Positions 1-5,640 of a stretch of DNA of 6,880 bases are shown here, piece by piece. Each line of letters opens with the position of its first letter. The first letter of the stretch is position 1. A model generated the notes under the pieces. The model searched no databases, was not told the origin of the DNA, and was given only the letters and a program-made list of their open reading frames with translations. Source of the DNA: CAYUNN01 sp964607015 (GTDB lineage Bacteria; Patescibacteriota; Minisyncoccia; Minisyncoccales; JAGGXC01); contig CAZSHN010000022.1 in NCBI GenBank assembly GCA_964607015.1, positions 1 through 6,880 on the forward strand, given 5' to 3'. A program made the translations under genes and the position numbers.

Positions 1-341
1 TTGCTAGTGATTGTACAGAATATTGTTCTGATCCTTATAATCCTACAGATGGAAGCGGTACTTATAGCCAGCCTGCTAATGCTTATTGTATTTGTCCGGC
101 AACTTCTTCTACCAACCTTGATGATTTACTAGAAAACGTTATTAACTACATCTTCTGGTTTGCTACTGCCATTACTCCGATACTGATATTAGTTGCTGGT
201 TTCTTTTTCATGACTGCGGCAGGTGACCCAAACAAGGTGCAGACAGCGAAAAGAATGATTATTTATGTTTTGGCAGGATACGGTATTGTTTTGTTTGCCA
301 GAGGATTAGTTTACATATTAGGGGATATTTTGGGTGCGTAA
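1..341 (+). CDS. T4SS-type pilin-like small membrane protein, 5' truncated by window edge
   Basis: The reading frame is open from base 3 to the TAA at 339-341 and gives the last 112 residues of a protein that starts outside the window. The visible part begins with a Cys-containing, Ser/Thr/Asn-rich stretch (Cys at visible residues 4, 8, 29 and 31), which looks exported. It is followed by two hydrophobic segments (about 46-70 and 85-106) separated by a short polar loop, TAAGDPNKVQTAKR. The loop followed by IIY and a Gly-rich second helix is the pattern I know from the TrbC/VirB2-like pilin family common in Patescibacteria. The next gene is a clear paralogue: the loop and second helix align, with shared MT, G, K, R, IIY, L and AR/SR positions. 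Family membership is inferred from this pattern. Whether it forms a pilus or a secretion channel is unknown, and no VirB4, VirB6 or VirD4 gene is visible here. Confidence 0.75.
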   Translation, partial: ASDCTEYCSDPYNPTDGSGTYSQPANAYCICPATSSTNLDDLLENVINYIFWFATAITPILILVAGFFFMTAAGDPNKVQTAKRMIIYVLAGYGIVLFARGLVYILGDILGA

Positions 342-344
342 TTC

Positions 345-372
345 TTGTTTTGTGTTCTGAATGTTGTATAAT
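345..372 (+). promoter_or_regulatory. Possible promoter for the second pilin-like gene
   Basis: A perfect -10 hexamer TATAAT lies at 367-372. A weak -35 candidate TTGTTT (345-350) sits 16 bases upstream. Transcription would begin near 379, leaving a leader of about 48 bases before the ATG at 427. No terminator separates this gene from the preceding paralogue, so read-through from upstream is also likely. The -10 is convincing and the -35 is not. Confidence 0.4.
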
Positions 373-426
373 TATATTAAGATTTTAAAAAAGGTCGTAA
401 AGAGTTAATAAAAATAAACAGAAATT

Positions 427-879
427 ATGAAAAAGATATTATTTTCGTTAGCTTTATTGGGAATGATAGTTGGAATAGCTGCTCCTTTAATGGTTTCCGC
501 TCAACTTTCTTCGTCTCCTACTGAATGTACAATGAGGAGAGACGTTAATAACTTTTTAGGGTCAGGAGCTGCTTGTCCTGCAGCAGGAAATACTTCTGAG
601 TACGACCAGGAATATGGATCAGGTTCTAACGTGCTTAGCGGTGCAATGTGTTGTTTATTCAGTACAATTCTGTATGTTATTGACTGGTTGTTTATGATTA
701 TCATGGTTATTGTGGTAGTCTTGATATTAATGGGAGCATTTACCTTGATGACTTCTGGTGGATCAGAAGAAGGAGTATCGAAAGGAAGAAATTACATTAT
801 TTATGCTTTGGTTGGTGTCGCTGTTGCACTTTTGTCTAGAGCTATGCCATACCTGATAAGATCTTTGATTGGAGTTTAA
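427..879 (+). CDS. T4SS-type pilin-like exported small membrane protein (complete)
   Basis: This 150-residue protein is a paralogue of the truncated gene just upstream. Residues 1-25 form a classical signal peptide: KK at positions 2-3, a hydrophobic core, and a VSA|Q cleavage-like site after residue 25. A short polar exported region follows, with Cys34, Cys50 and the adjacent pair Cys75-Cys76. Two hydrophobic helices (about 79-108 and 123-147) flank the loop TSGGSEEGVSKGRN. This is the size and layout of the VirB2/TrbC-like pilin family widespread in Patescibacteria, where such proteins are thought to belong to type IV secretion or DNA-uptake-like machinery. That role is inference, because no ATPase or channel gene is in view. 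An in-frame TAA at 415-417 makes ATG 427 the first available start. No Shine-Dalgarno sequence precedes it. The gene ends at two successive hairpins. Confidence 0.8.
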   Translation: MKKILFSLALLGMIVGIAAPLMVSAQLSSSPTECTMRRDVNNFLGSGAACPAAGNTSEYDQEYGSGSNVLSGAMCCLFSTILYVIDWLFMIIMVIVVVLILMGAFTLMTSGGSEEGVSKGRNYIIYALVGVAVALLSRAMPYLIRSLIGV

Positions 880-902
880 ATAATTGTTTAGAAAGAATTA
901 AT

Positions 903-926
903 TGTAGATTGTACTGTTAATCTACA
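903..926 (+). terminator. Weak hairpin after the pilin-like gene
   Basis: Eight perfect base pairs (TGTAGATT at 903-910 with AATCTACA at 919-926) enclose an 8-base loop, followed by TGTTTTC. The stem is AT-rich and the T-tract is interrupted, so alone it would be a weak terminator. It lies 19 bases before a much stronger hairpin and may instead stabilise the 3' end of the pilin mRNA. Confidence 0.4.
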
Positions 927-944
927 TGTTTTCATGATTCTTGG

Positions 945-978
945 AATGCCGTTCTTTTTGGTAAAGAGCGGCATTTTT
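945..978 (+). terminator. Strong Rho-independent terminator closing the pilin-like genes
   Basis: A 13-bp stem pairs 945-957 (AATGCCGTTCTTT) with 963-975 (AAAGAGCGGCATT), with one G-T wobble and a 5-base loop. Bases 974-978 give a run of five T, two of which pair in the stem. The run directly touches the tRNA-Leu -35 element at 980, so the terminator insulates the tRNA promoter from pilin read-through. Confidence 0.85.
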
Positions 979-979
979 C

Positions 980-1008
980 TTGAAATTATTGAGAACTATA
1001 GCTATAAT
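980..1008 (+). promoter_or_regulatory. Sigma-70-type promoter of tRNA-Leu
   Basis: TTGAAA (980-985) and TATAAT (1003-1008) are separated by exactly 17 bases. This is the best housekeeping promoter in the window. The expected start, near 1015, gives a leader of about 8 bases before the mature tRNA at 1023, which fits a monocistronic tRNA unit trimmed by RNase P. Confidence 0.8.
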
Positions 1009-1022
1009 ATTAAAGGTTCTTA

Positions 1023-1104
1023 GCGGACGTGGCCAAACTGGTAGAGGCGTTGGATTTAGGATCCAATGGGGAAACCCGTGTGGGTTCGACTCCCACCGTC
1101 CGCA
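1023..1104 (+). tRNA. tRNA-Leu (anticodon UAG)
   Basis: All arms of a class II tRNA can be folded by eye. The acceptor GCGGACG pairs with CGTCCGC (1097-1103), with A1104 as discriminator. The D arm is GCC/GGC with GG in the loop. The anticodon stem TTGGA/TCCAA (from 1050) holds loop TTTAGGA, so the anticodon is TAG at 1057-1059, which reads CUA and probably other CUN codons. A long variable arm with a GGG-GAAA-CCC hairpin is diagnostic for Leu/Ser-type tRNAs, and the T arm is GTGGG-TTCGACT-CCCAC. The bases after the discriminator are CAA, so CCA is not encoded and must be added by a nucleotidyltransferase. G37 following G36 makes it a normal m1G37 substrate and not a t6A target of the nearby TsaD. 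Confidence 0.97.
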
Positions 1105-1110
1105 CAAACT

Positions 1111-1136
1111 AAAAAACCGGTTGATAGCCGGTTTTT
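1111..1136. terminator. Bidirectional terminator between tRNA-Leu and the hsp20 operon
   Basis: A nine-base-pair stem AAAAACCGG (1112-1120) / CCGGTTTTT (1128-1136) encloses a 7-base loop. Read on the plus strand it ends in a run of five T and stops tRNA-Leu transcription 8 bases after the tRNA. Read on the minus strand the A-run at 1111-1116 becomes six T. This places a terminator 22 bases after the hsp20 stop codon, so the two convergent units share it. Confidence 0.85.
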
Positions 1137-1158
1137 GGTTTGTGCATTATTTAGCTTT

Positions 1159-1566
1159 TTATTCTTTCTCTTTCAATTCTACCTTTCTTCTTTTTTCTTT
1201 TTCTATTTTAGGCATCTTTATAATCAAAATTCCTTCTTTTATAGATGCCTTTACCCGAGAATTGTCTACTTCTTTTGGTAAGATTATTTTTCTTGAAAAA
1301 GGTCCCCAATAACATTCATTAAAAAAGTATTTTCTCTTTGTTTTTTTCTCGTTAGGATTTTCTCTAGTTCCTTTTATCTCTAAAATGTCGTTTTCAATAA
1401 AGATGTCAAAGTCTTCTATTTTTGCTCCTGCGATTGGAGCCTGAACTACAATGTATGATTTTGTCTCATAAAGATCAACCATTAATTTTCCTTCTGTTTG
1501 AAACCATCCCTTGTCTTTCTCTGGTTTATCTTGTTTTTTAACTTTTGTTTTTTTAAAGAAGACCAT
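1159..1566 (-). CDS. Hsp20 / alpha-crystallin family small heat-shock protein
   Basis: This 135-residue cytosolic protein is an ATP-independent holdase that would keep unfolding proteins soluble under stress. An unusually Lys-rich N-terminal arm (about 1-25) precedes the alpha-crystallin domain (about 26-120). The domain shows the family landmarks GPFSRKIILP at 88-97 and ASIKEGILIIKMPK at 107-120, the latter matching the A-x4-G-[IV]-L signature. The C-terminal tail contains V-E-L at 129-131, which can serve as the I/V-x-I/V/L oligomerisation motif. The short N-terminal arm suggests smaller or more dynamic oligomers than classical family members, which is inference. The ATG lies only 3 bases after the prsW stop and has no Shine-Dalgarno, so translation is probably coupled. 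No HrcA/CIRCE-like element is visible upstream, and expression should follow the tsaD-prsW operon. Confidence 0.9.
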   Translation of the reverse strand: MVFFKKTKVKKQDKPEKDKGWFQTEGKLMVDLYETKSYIVVQAPIAGAKIEDFDIFIENDILEIKGTRENPNEKKTKRKYFFNECYWGPFSRKIILPKEVDNSRVKASIKEGILIIKMPKIEKEKRRKVELKEKE

Positions 1567-1569
1567 AGT

Positions 1570-2292
1570 TTATTTTTTAACTTTTATTCTGCAAACGCTA
1601 GCTGTATCTCTAAGCTTTTTAAAGGCAAGAAGGACAATTATTGCCAAGGTTAATAAGAGAATAGCCGGAACTACTATTTTCAGGCCACCCATTAATTCTA
1701 TTATAGAGAAGTTATATAATCCGTGCAAGAAAGTAGAAATAGAGATACCGATTGCTACCAGCTTAACTTTATGGCTCTTTCTAAGGAAAGATAGGGCTAA
1801 GAAAAATCCAATTAATCCTGAAGCTAAGGCATGAAGGAAAGTCGCTCCAATAAATCTAAAAAGGGCCAGTGAAAGAATCGAAGGGATACTAATTGGCTGA
1901 GTAGAAGGGATAAGGAAAACTAAGGTATTTTCTAGGGCGGCAAAACCAAGACCAGCAATAACCATATAGAGCATGACATCGGTTGGTTCATCAAAAGCCC
2001 TATCTCTTATTGCCCCTTTTCTTACTACTAAATATTTAAAATACTCTTCAATTAAAGCAACGCCAATAAAGATATTGATAAGGGTTTTTATGGCATTAGG
2101 AATCTTTAAATTTAAAGTTAGTTCAAAAAAACAGCATTCAAAAGCAGCGGCTAATAAAGCAGCTACAACTCCAAGCAGAAAGACTTTTACAATCACTCTA
2201 TTTGGTTCAGGATTAGCATCTTCTCTTAGAAAAAATAAAAGCCAGATGATGCTTGGCAGTATTCCTAATATGAAAAACAAAGAATAAGACAT
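1570..2292 (-). CDS. PrsW-family intramembrane glutamic-type protease
   Basis: This 240-residue polytopic membrane protein has about 7-8 hydrophobic helices. The expected PrsW/CPBP-like motifs occur in order: E82-E83-x-x-K86 in one helix, F117-x3-E121-N122 in the next, R146 with H154-A155, and H190-G-x-Y-N194. These acidic and His residues are the presumed active site in the membrane. The N-terminal P13..W17 helix followed by REDANPEP also fits the family. In Bacillus subtilis PrsW cleaves the anti-sigma factor RsiW. No sigma or anti-sigma gene is present here, so the substrate is unknown. The gene starts 46 bases after tsaD and is followed within 3 bases by hsp20, implying one transcript. 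The position next to a chaperone suggests a role in envelope or protein-quality stress, which is inference. Confidence 0.88.
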   Translation of the reverse strand: MSYSLFFILGILPSIIWLLFFLREDANPEPNRVIVKVFLLGVVAALLAAAFECCFFELTLNLKIPNAIKTLINIFIGVALIEEYFKYLVVRKGAIRDRAFDEPTDVMLYMVIAGLGFAALENTLVFLIPSTQPISIPSILSLALFRFIGATFLHALASGLIGFFLALSFLRKSHKVKLVAIGISISTFLHGLYNFSIIELMGGLKIVVPAILLLTLAIIVLLAFKKLRDTASVCRIKVKK

Positions 2293-2302
2293 ATCTTTTC
2301 TT

Positions 2303-2308
2303 ATTATA
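2303..2308 (-). promoter_or_regulatory. Possible internal -10 element before prsW
   Basis: On the minus strand a perfect TATAAT (2308 down to 2303) lies 10 bases before the prsW ATG. Transcription would begin about 4 bases before the start codon, giving a nearly leaderless prsW-hsp20 message. No acceptable -35 is seen at the right distance, and TATAAT is common by chance in such AT-rich spacers. Confidence 0.25.
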
Positions 2309-2338
2309 TCCTATAATTTCTTTTTCTGAAAATATTTA

Positions 2339-3496
2339 TTATTTAACTCTTAAATTAGAATTTGCTTTTAGGTTCTTTTGTTCTTTTATCCCTTTTTCCA
2401 GATAAGAGAAATAAGAAGCTGCAGCGGTCATTGCTGCATTGTCTGTGCAGTATTTTTTTTCTGGTACAAGCAGTTTTATCTTAGGAAAATCTTTGTTTAG
2501 ACTCTTTTTAATTTCTTCTCTTAATTTTTTGTTAGCTATTACGCCGCCACCAAGTATTAAGCTTTTTGCGTCAAAATTATGAAGGGCTTTAATAGTTTTA
2601 TGAACCAAAACATCAATAACTGCTTGTTGAGCTTGATAGCATGCTTGTTGGATATATTCTTTGCTCTCTCTTTCTTTCTTATTTCTTTTTTTGAAATCAT
2701 AAAGAACAGCTGTTTTTAATCCTGAAAAGCTAAAATCGTAATTTTTAGTGTTAATCATTGGACGAGGGAATACTATTCCTTCTTTTTTCTTTTTATAATT
2801 CTTTGCTATTTTTTCAATAATCGGTCCTCCTGGATATTCTAATCCTAGTATTCTTGCTATTTTATCTAGACATTCTCCTGCAGCATCGTCTCTTGTTTCT
2901 CCTATTATTTTATAGCTTTTAGTATTTTTGATATGCATTAATTGAGTGTGCCCCCCTGAAACTACCAAACAAATTGCGGGGAAGGTGCTTTTGAGATCAA
3001 TTTTCTTGTTTAAAAAACTTGCAAAAATATGTCCCTTGATATGATTTACTGGAATAATTGGAATTTTCCAATAAGAAGATAATGCTCTAGCAAAGTTTAT
3101 TCCCACCCAAAGACAAGGTTCTAGTCCTGGTCCTTGAGTTACAGAAATGAAGTCTATATTTGGTTTTTTAATCTTTGGAATTTCTTTTAGGAAAAGCTTT
3201 AGCAATTCAGGTTCTCTTTCTAATATTTTTTCTATTTCTTTTTTGTTTATTTCTTTTTCCTTTTGCTTCTTGAATAATTTTGCTTTTTTAAGAGATTCTT
3301 TGAAAACAGGAATTAAATTCTTTTTATGCTCTCTTTTTGCAAGAGAAGGATAGACTCCTCCCCATTCTTTATGAATTTCAATTTGAGAAGATATTATATT
3401 AGATAACACTTTAAAAGAAACCCTCTTTTTTCCAGAGGCTTTAATTATTGCGACAGAAGTATCGTCGCAAGAGGTTTCTATACTTAAAATATTCAT
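2339..3496 (-). CDS. tsaD: TsaD, tRNA N6-threonylcarbamoyladenosine transferase catalytic subunit
   Basis: TsaD transfers the threonylcarbamoyl group onto A37 of ANN-decoding tRNAs and works with TsaB, TsaC and TsaE, none of which is in the window. The ASKHA-fold landmarks are complete: N-terminal MNILSIETSCDDTS, metal-binding H152-x3-H156 (HIKGH), VSGGHTQL at 179-186, RDDAAGECLDKIARILGLEY at 202-221, FSFSGLKTAV at 255-264, GGGVIAN at 316-322, and the third metal ligand D352 in CTDNAAM. The conserved N-terminus fixes the ATG. At 385 residues it is some 45-50 longer than the Escherichia coli enzyme. Most of the excess is a Lys/Glu-rich helical insertion at about 73-112, just before NIDFISVTQGPGLEP. 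The latter, with W130, is the version I associate with Parcubacteria. It leads a minus-strand operon with prsW and hsp20 and is divergent from tRNA-Glu. No Shine-Dalgarno is seen at a usable distance. Confidence 0.96.
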   Translation of the reverse strand: MNILSIETSCDDTSVAIIKASGKKRVSFKVLSNIISSQIEIHKEWGGVYPSLAKREHKKNLIPVFKESLKKAKLFKKQKEKEINKKEIEKILEREPELLKLFLKEIPKIKKPNIDFISVTQGPGLEPCLWVGINFARALSSYWKIPIIPVNHIKGHIFASFLNKKIDLKSTFPAICLVVSGGHTQLMHIKNTKSYKIIGETRDDAAGECLDKIARILGLEYPGGPIIEKIAKNYKKKKEGIVFPRPMINTKNYDFSFSGLKTAVLYDFKKRNKKERESKEYIQQACYQAQQAVIDVLVHKTIKALHNFDAKSLILGGGVIANKKLREEIKKSLNKDFPKIKLLVPEKKYCTDNAAMTAAASYFSYLEKGIKEQKNLKANSNLRVK

Positions 3497-3519
3497 ATTA
3501 TCTTAAATTTACCAATTTA

Positions 3520-3548
3520 ATAAGAGTTTGACAATTACTCCTTGTCAA
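3520..3548 (-). promoter_or_regulatory. Probable promoter of the tsaD-prsW-hsp20 operon
   Basis: Read on the minus strand, a perfect -35 TTGACA (3548-3543) is followed after 17 bases by TCTTAT (3525-3520), a moderate -10. Transcription would begin near 3513, leaving about 17 bases before the tsaD ATG at 3496. It overlaps an inverted repeat and the tRNA-Glu promoter. Confidence 0.5.
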
Positions 3549-3549
3549 A
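3527..3549. repeat. 8-bp inverted repeat in the divergent tsaD / tRNA-Glu promoter region
   Basis: TTTGACAA (3527-3534) and TTGTCAAA (3542-3549) are perfect inverted copies around a 7-base spacer. The right arm contains the likely -35 of both the tRNA-Glu promoter (TTGTCA, plus strand) and the tsaD promoter (TTGACA, minus strand). It could be an operator controlling both directions, or only two TTGACA-like -35 elements facing each other. A T-run follows on the plus strand, but no plus-strand gene lies upstream for it to terminate. Confidence 0.5.
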
Positions 3550-3570
3550 TTAATTTTTTTAGGTTAGAAT
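3542..3570 (+). promoter_or_regulatory. Promoter of tRNA-Glu
   Basis: TTGTCA (3542-3547) and TAGAAT (3565-3570) each match consensus at five of six bases and are separated by 17 bases. Transcription near 3577 leaves about 6 bases before the mature tRNA. A better -35, TTGACA at 3528-3533, has no -10 at a suitable distance. Confidence 0.65.
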
Positions 3571-3582
3571 GTTTTTTGTATT

Positions 3583-3657
3583 GGCCCCGTCGTCTAGCCT
3601 GGTCCAGGACACTGGGTTTTCATCCCAGTAACCCGGGTTCAAATCCCGGCGGGGTCA
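3583..3657 (+). tRNA. tRNA-Glu (anticodon UUC)
   Basis: A standard class I cloverleaf of 75 bases. The acceptor GGCCCCG pairs with CGGGGTC (3650-3656) with one G-T pair, and A3657 is the discriminator. The D arm is GTCT/GGAC with a terminal wobble. The anticodon stem CTGGG/CCCAG (from 3612) holds loop TTTTCAT, so the anticodon is TTC at 3619-3621, reading GAA/GAG. The T arm is CCGGG-TTCAAAT-CCCGG. The bases after the discriminator are CAT, so CCA is not encoded. With C36 this tRNA is not a t6A substrate, so its position next to tsaD is not an enzyme-substrate pairing. It is the only Glu tRNA in view. Confidence 0.97.
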
Positions 3658-3666
3658 CATATTTAG

Positions 3667-3700
3667 AAATCATGTTCTTGAAACATGGTTTTTTGTTTTT
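3667..3700 (+). terminator. Rho-independent terminator of tRNA-Glu
   Basis: AAATCATGTT (3667-3676) pairs with AACATGGTTT (3682-3691), a 10-bp stem with one T-G wobble and a 5-base loop. It runs into TTTTTTGTTTTT. It separates the tRNA transcript from the membrane-protein operon. Confidence 0.8.
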
Positions 3701-3725
3701 ATTTATTCTTTTTGATAATAAATTT

Positions 3726-3734
3726 TGGTATAAT
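3726..3734 (+). promoter_or_regulatory. Extended -10 promoter of the DUF2339 operon
   Basis: TGGTATAAT (3726-3734) is a perfect extended -10 (TGn-TATAAT). This can compensate for the missing -35; nothing TTGACA-like lies 16-18 bases upstream. The predicted start near 3741 gives a 19-base leader with no Shine-Dalgarno. A second TATAAT at 3742-3747 would give an almost leaderless message. Confidence 0.6.
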
Positions 3735-3759
3735 AAAAGAATATAATTAATAAAATAAT

Positions 3760-5640
3760 ATGATAGAACTTGGTATCTTAGTATTTTTTATATTAACTTT
3801 GTTCTTTTTATTTAACTTACATAACAGAATACAAAAATTAGAGAACTTGGTGGTCGGAAAAAAGACAGAATATGGCACTACTGGAGAAACGTCTCGAGAG
3901 CAGGTGTCGTTAGAAGAACAAGCTCCAAAAGATTTTGAAGAACTAGTTAGTTATATTAAAAAGCAAGCTAGGAAGGGTGTTAGTAAGGAAGATATGAAGA
4001 GATTTCTTGTAGCTTCTGGATGGGAGTTGTCTTATATTGAAAAAGCTTGGAAGGTTATGGTTCAATCGGTTCAGAAAAGTCAATCTGACGAAGGTGCTCA
4101 ATCTGAGATGATTATGTTTGATAAAATTATTGAGTGGTTTAAAGAAGATTGGTTGTTAAAGCTTGGTGCGATACTCTTGCTTATCGGCTTTGGTTGGTTA
4201 GCCACCTATGCTTTTTTAAATAATTGGATTGGGCCAATGGGACGTATCACGCTCGGGATTATTGCTGGAGCTTCTTTTATTATTCTGGGATGGTGGAGGA
4301 TAAGAAAATATATTCAGCAAGGTGGAGTTTTCTTGATCCTTGGCTCAACAACAATCTTGATTACAATATTTGCTGCAAGAGAGCTTTATGGTTTTTTTAC
4401 TCCTTTGTCTGCGCTTGCTGTGATGTTTTTAAGTACTGCATTTGTAGCTTTGGCAAGCGTGAAATACAATGATCGTAATTTTGCTTTAGCAAGTTTAGTT
4501 CTTGCAGGAATTGCCCCGTTGCTTACAAACGCTCCTTCTCCTAACTATATTGAATTATATTTATATCTATTTGTTGTTATAGTTGGTGCAATTTGGATTG
4601 TCTTTTTAACAGGAAGAAGAGAGCTTACTTTCGCCGCTCTATTGCTTATTACGTTTTATAGTTTTCCGCACTTTATGTCTTCTACTTCGGCAGATAAAGA
4701 TATTTTGTTGCTTTTAGCATACGCCTTTACTGCGGTTTTCTTTTTAACTAATACTGTTGGGATCTTAAAATTAAAAACTAAAGAAATTATTCCTGACCTT
4801 GTGACAGCATCTGGTAATGGTTTATTTTTGCTTGCCTGGATTATGGTTGCTGCTCCTGATGACTGGAAAAGCTTGATAATTTCTGCCTGGATGATCGTGT
4901 TTACTGTTGGAGCATTTTTGATATTTAAGGTTACACAAAAACGTGAACCTTTTTATGTTTATGCTGGTGTTGGAGTTATGATGTTAGCAGCAGCGACAGC
5001 CGTAGAGTTAAAAGGCGCTGCTCTTACAATTGCTTATACAATTCAAAGTGGTGCCATTGCTCTTATTGCGTATAAGTTCTTGAAAGATATTAAAATAGCC
5101 GAAAGGATTTCTCTTCTCTTGATAATTCCTGCTGTTCTATCTTTTCAAAGTGTTATTTCTCCTGCTTGGAGAGAAAGTGTTATTAATAAAGATTTTTTTG
5201 TCCTTCTTATAATAGGACTAACATTTCTTGGAATTGGATTATTCTTTTCACGTTATATTCGTAAAACTGAAGATGAAGAATCAGAAAAGATTAATACCAT
5301 CTTGTTAGTCGTTGGTTCTGCTTATCTTTATATTCTTTTATGGCTATCTTTGCATGCAGGAATTCAAAACAATAATATTGCAGTAATGATTTCTCTTCTT
5401 GTCTATACTGTTGTCGGTCTTATTTCTTACTTTTATGGAATTAAGATTAAAAATGACCTTTTCCGATTTTATGGTGGGGCACTAGTTGGAATTGTAATCT
5501 GTCGACTCTTCCTTGTTGATATATGGAAAATGGAAATGTCAGGTCGAATTATCACCTTCTTCTTAATTGGTGCTTTACTTGTAAGTACTGCATTTTTAGG
5601 GAGACAAAAACAAAATTCAAAAATGATTAAAAATAAATAA
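3760..5640 (+). CDS. DUF2339-family multi-spanning membrane protein with added N-terminal helical domain
   Basis: This 626-residue protein is almost entirely membrane helices, about 18-19 by eye. An N-terminal anchor (2-20) leads to a short coiled-coil-like HNRIQKLENLV and a polar linker. A compact helical domain follows at about 57-101 (FEELVSYIKKQARKGVSKED, then a GW-centred helix at 87-88), of a kind I recall attached to patescibacterial membrane proteins. The polytopic core opens with WLLKLGAILLLIGFGWLATY (131-150) and WIGPMGRITLGIIAGASFI, and ends with CRLFLVDIW then GRIITFFLIGALL (595-607). Both ends are the recognisable DUF2339 signature. The family has no established biochemical function; its size and helix count suggest a transporter or envelope-assembly scaffold, which is inference. 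ATG 3760 follows an extended -10 promoter. The next gene begins 4 bases after the stop, so the two proteins are probably made together. Confidence 0.85.
   Translation: MIELGILVFFILTLFFLFNLHNRIQKLENLVVGKKTEYGTTGETSREQVSLEEQAPKDFEELVSYIKKQARKGVSKEDMKRFLVASGWELSYIEKAWKVMVQSVQKSQSDEGAQSEMIMFDKIIEWFKEDWLLKLGAILLLIGFGWLATYAFLNNWIGPMGRITLGIIAGASFIILGWWRIRKYIQQGGVFLILGSTTILITIFAARELYGFFTPLSALAVMFLSTAFVALASVKYNDRNFALASLVLAGIAPLLTNAPSPNYIELYLYLFVVIVGAIWIVFLTGRRELTFAALLLITFYSFPHFMSSTSADKDILLLLAYAFTAVFFLTNTVGILKLKTKEIIPDLVTASGNGLFLLAWIMVAAPDDWKSLIISAWMIVFTVGAFLIFKVTQKREPFYVYAGVGVMMLAAATAVELKGAALTIAYTIQSGAIALIAYKFLKDIKIAERISLLLIIPAVLSFQSVISPAWRESVINKDFFVLLIIGLTFLGIGLFFSRYIRKTEDEESEKINTILLVVGSAYLYILLWLSLHAGIQNNNIAVMISLLVYTVVGLISYFYGIKIKNDLFRFYGGALVGIVICRLFLVDIWKMEMSGRIITFFLIGALLVSTAFLGRQKQNSKMIKNK

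Noticed and set aside
1159..1215. Long pyrimidine-rich run on the plus strand
   Set aside because: It is the antisense of the Lys/Glu-rich C-terminus of Hsp20, fully explained by codon content and not a regulatory tract.
922..1312. Open frames on both strands across the tRNA-Leu gene (922-1107 minus, 980-1312 and 1066-1281 plus)
   Set aside because: They translate the tRNA, its promoter and terminators, and the antisense of hsp20. Their residues form no domain, and the tRNA call is unambiguous.
1511..2287. Plus-strand open frames at 1511-1834 and 1973-2287
   Set aside because: They are antisense to the prsW coding sequence, whose motifs are complete, and encode no recognisable domain.
3538..3543. 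AAGGAG on the minus strand, a perfect Shine-Dalgarno core upstream of tsaD, with a five-codon TTG mini-frame after it
   Set aside because: It lies over 40 bases from the tsaD ATG and inside the predicted -35 region, so it would not be transcribed; the tsaD start is fixed by the conserved N-terminus.
3527..3560. Hairpin followed by a T-run, resembling a plus-strand terminator
   Set aside because: No plus-strand gene precedes it (tsaD is on the other strand), and it overlaps the tRNA-Glu promoter, so a promoter or operator reading is preferred.
2339..3657. Idea that tsaD modifies the adjacent tRNA-Glu or tRNA-Leu
   Set aside because: TsaD acts on tRNAs with U36; these anticodons end in C36 (UUC) and G36 (UAG).
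4224..4472. Plus-strand frame inside the DUF2339 gene
   Set aside because: It is an out-of-frame shadow of a continuous 626-residue coding sequence with family signatures at both ends.
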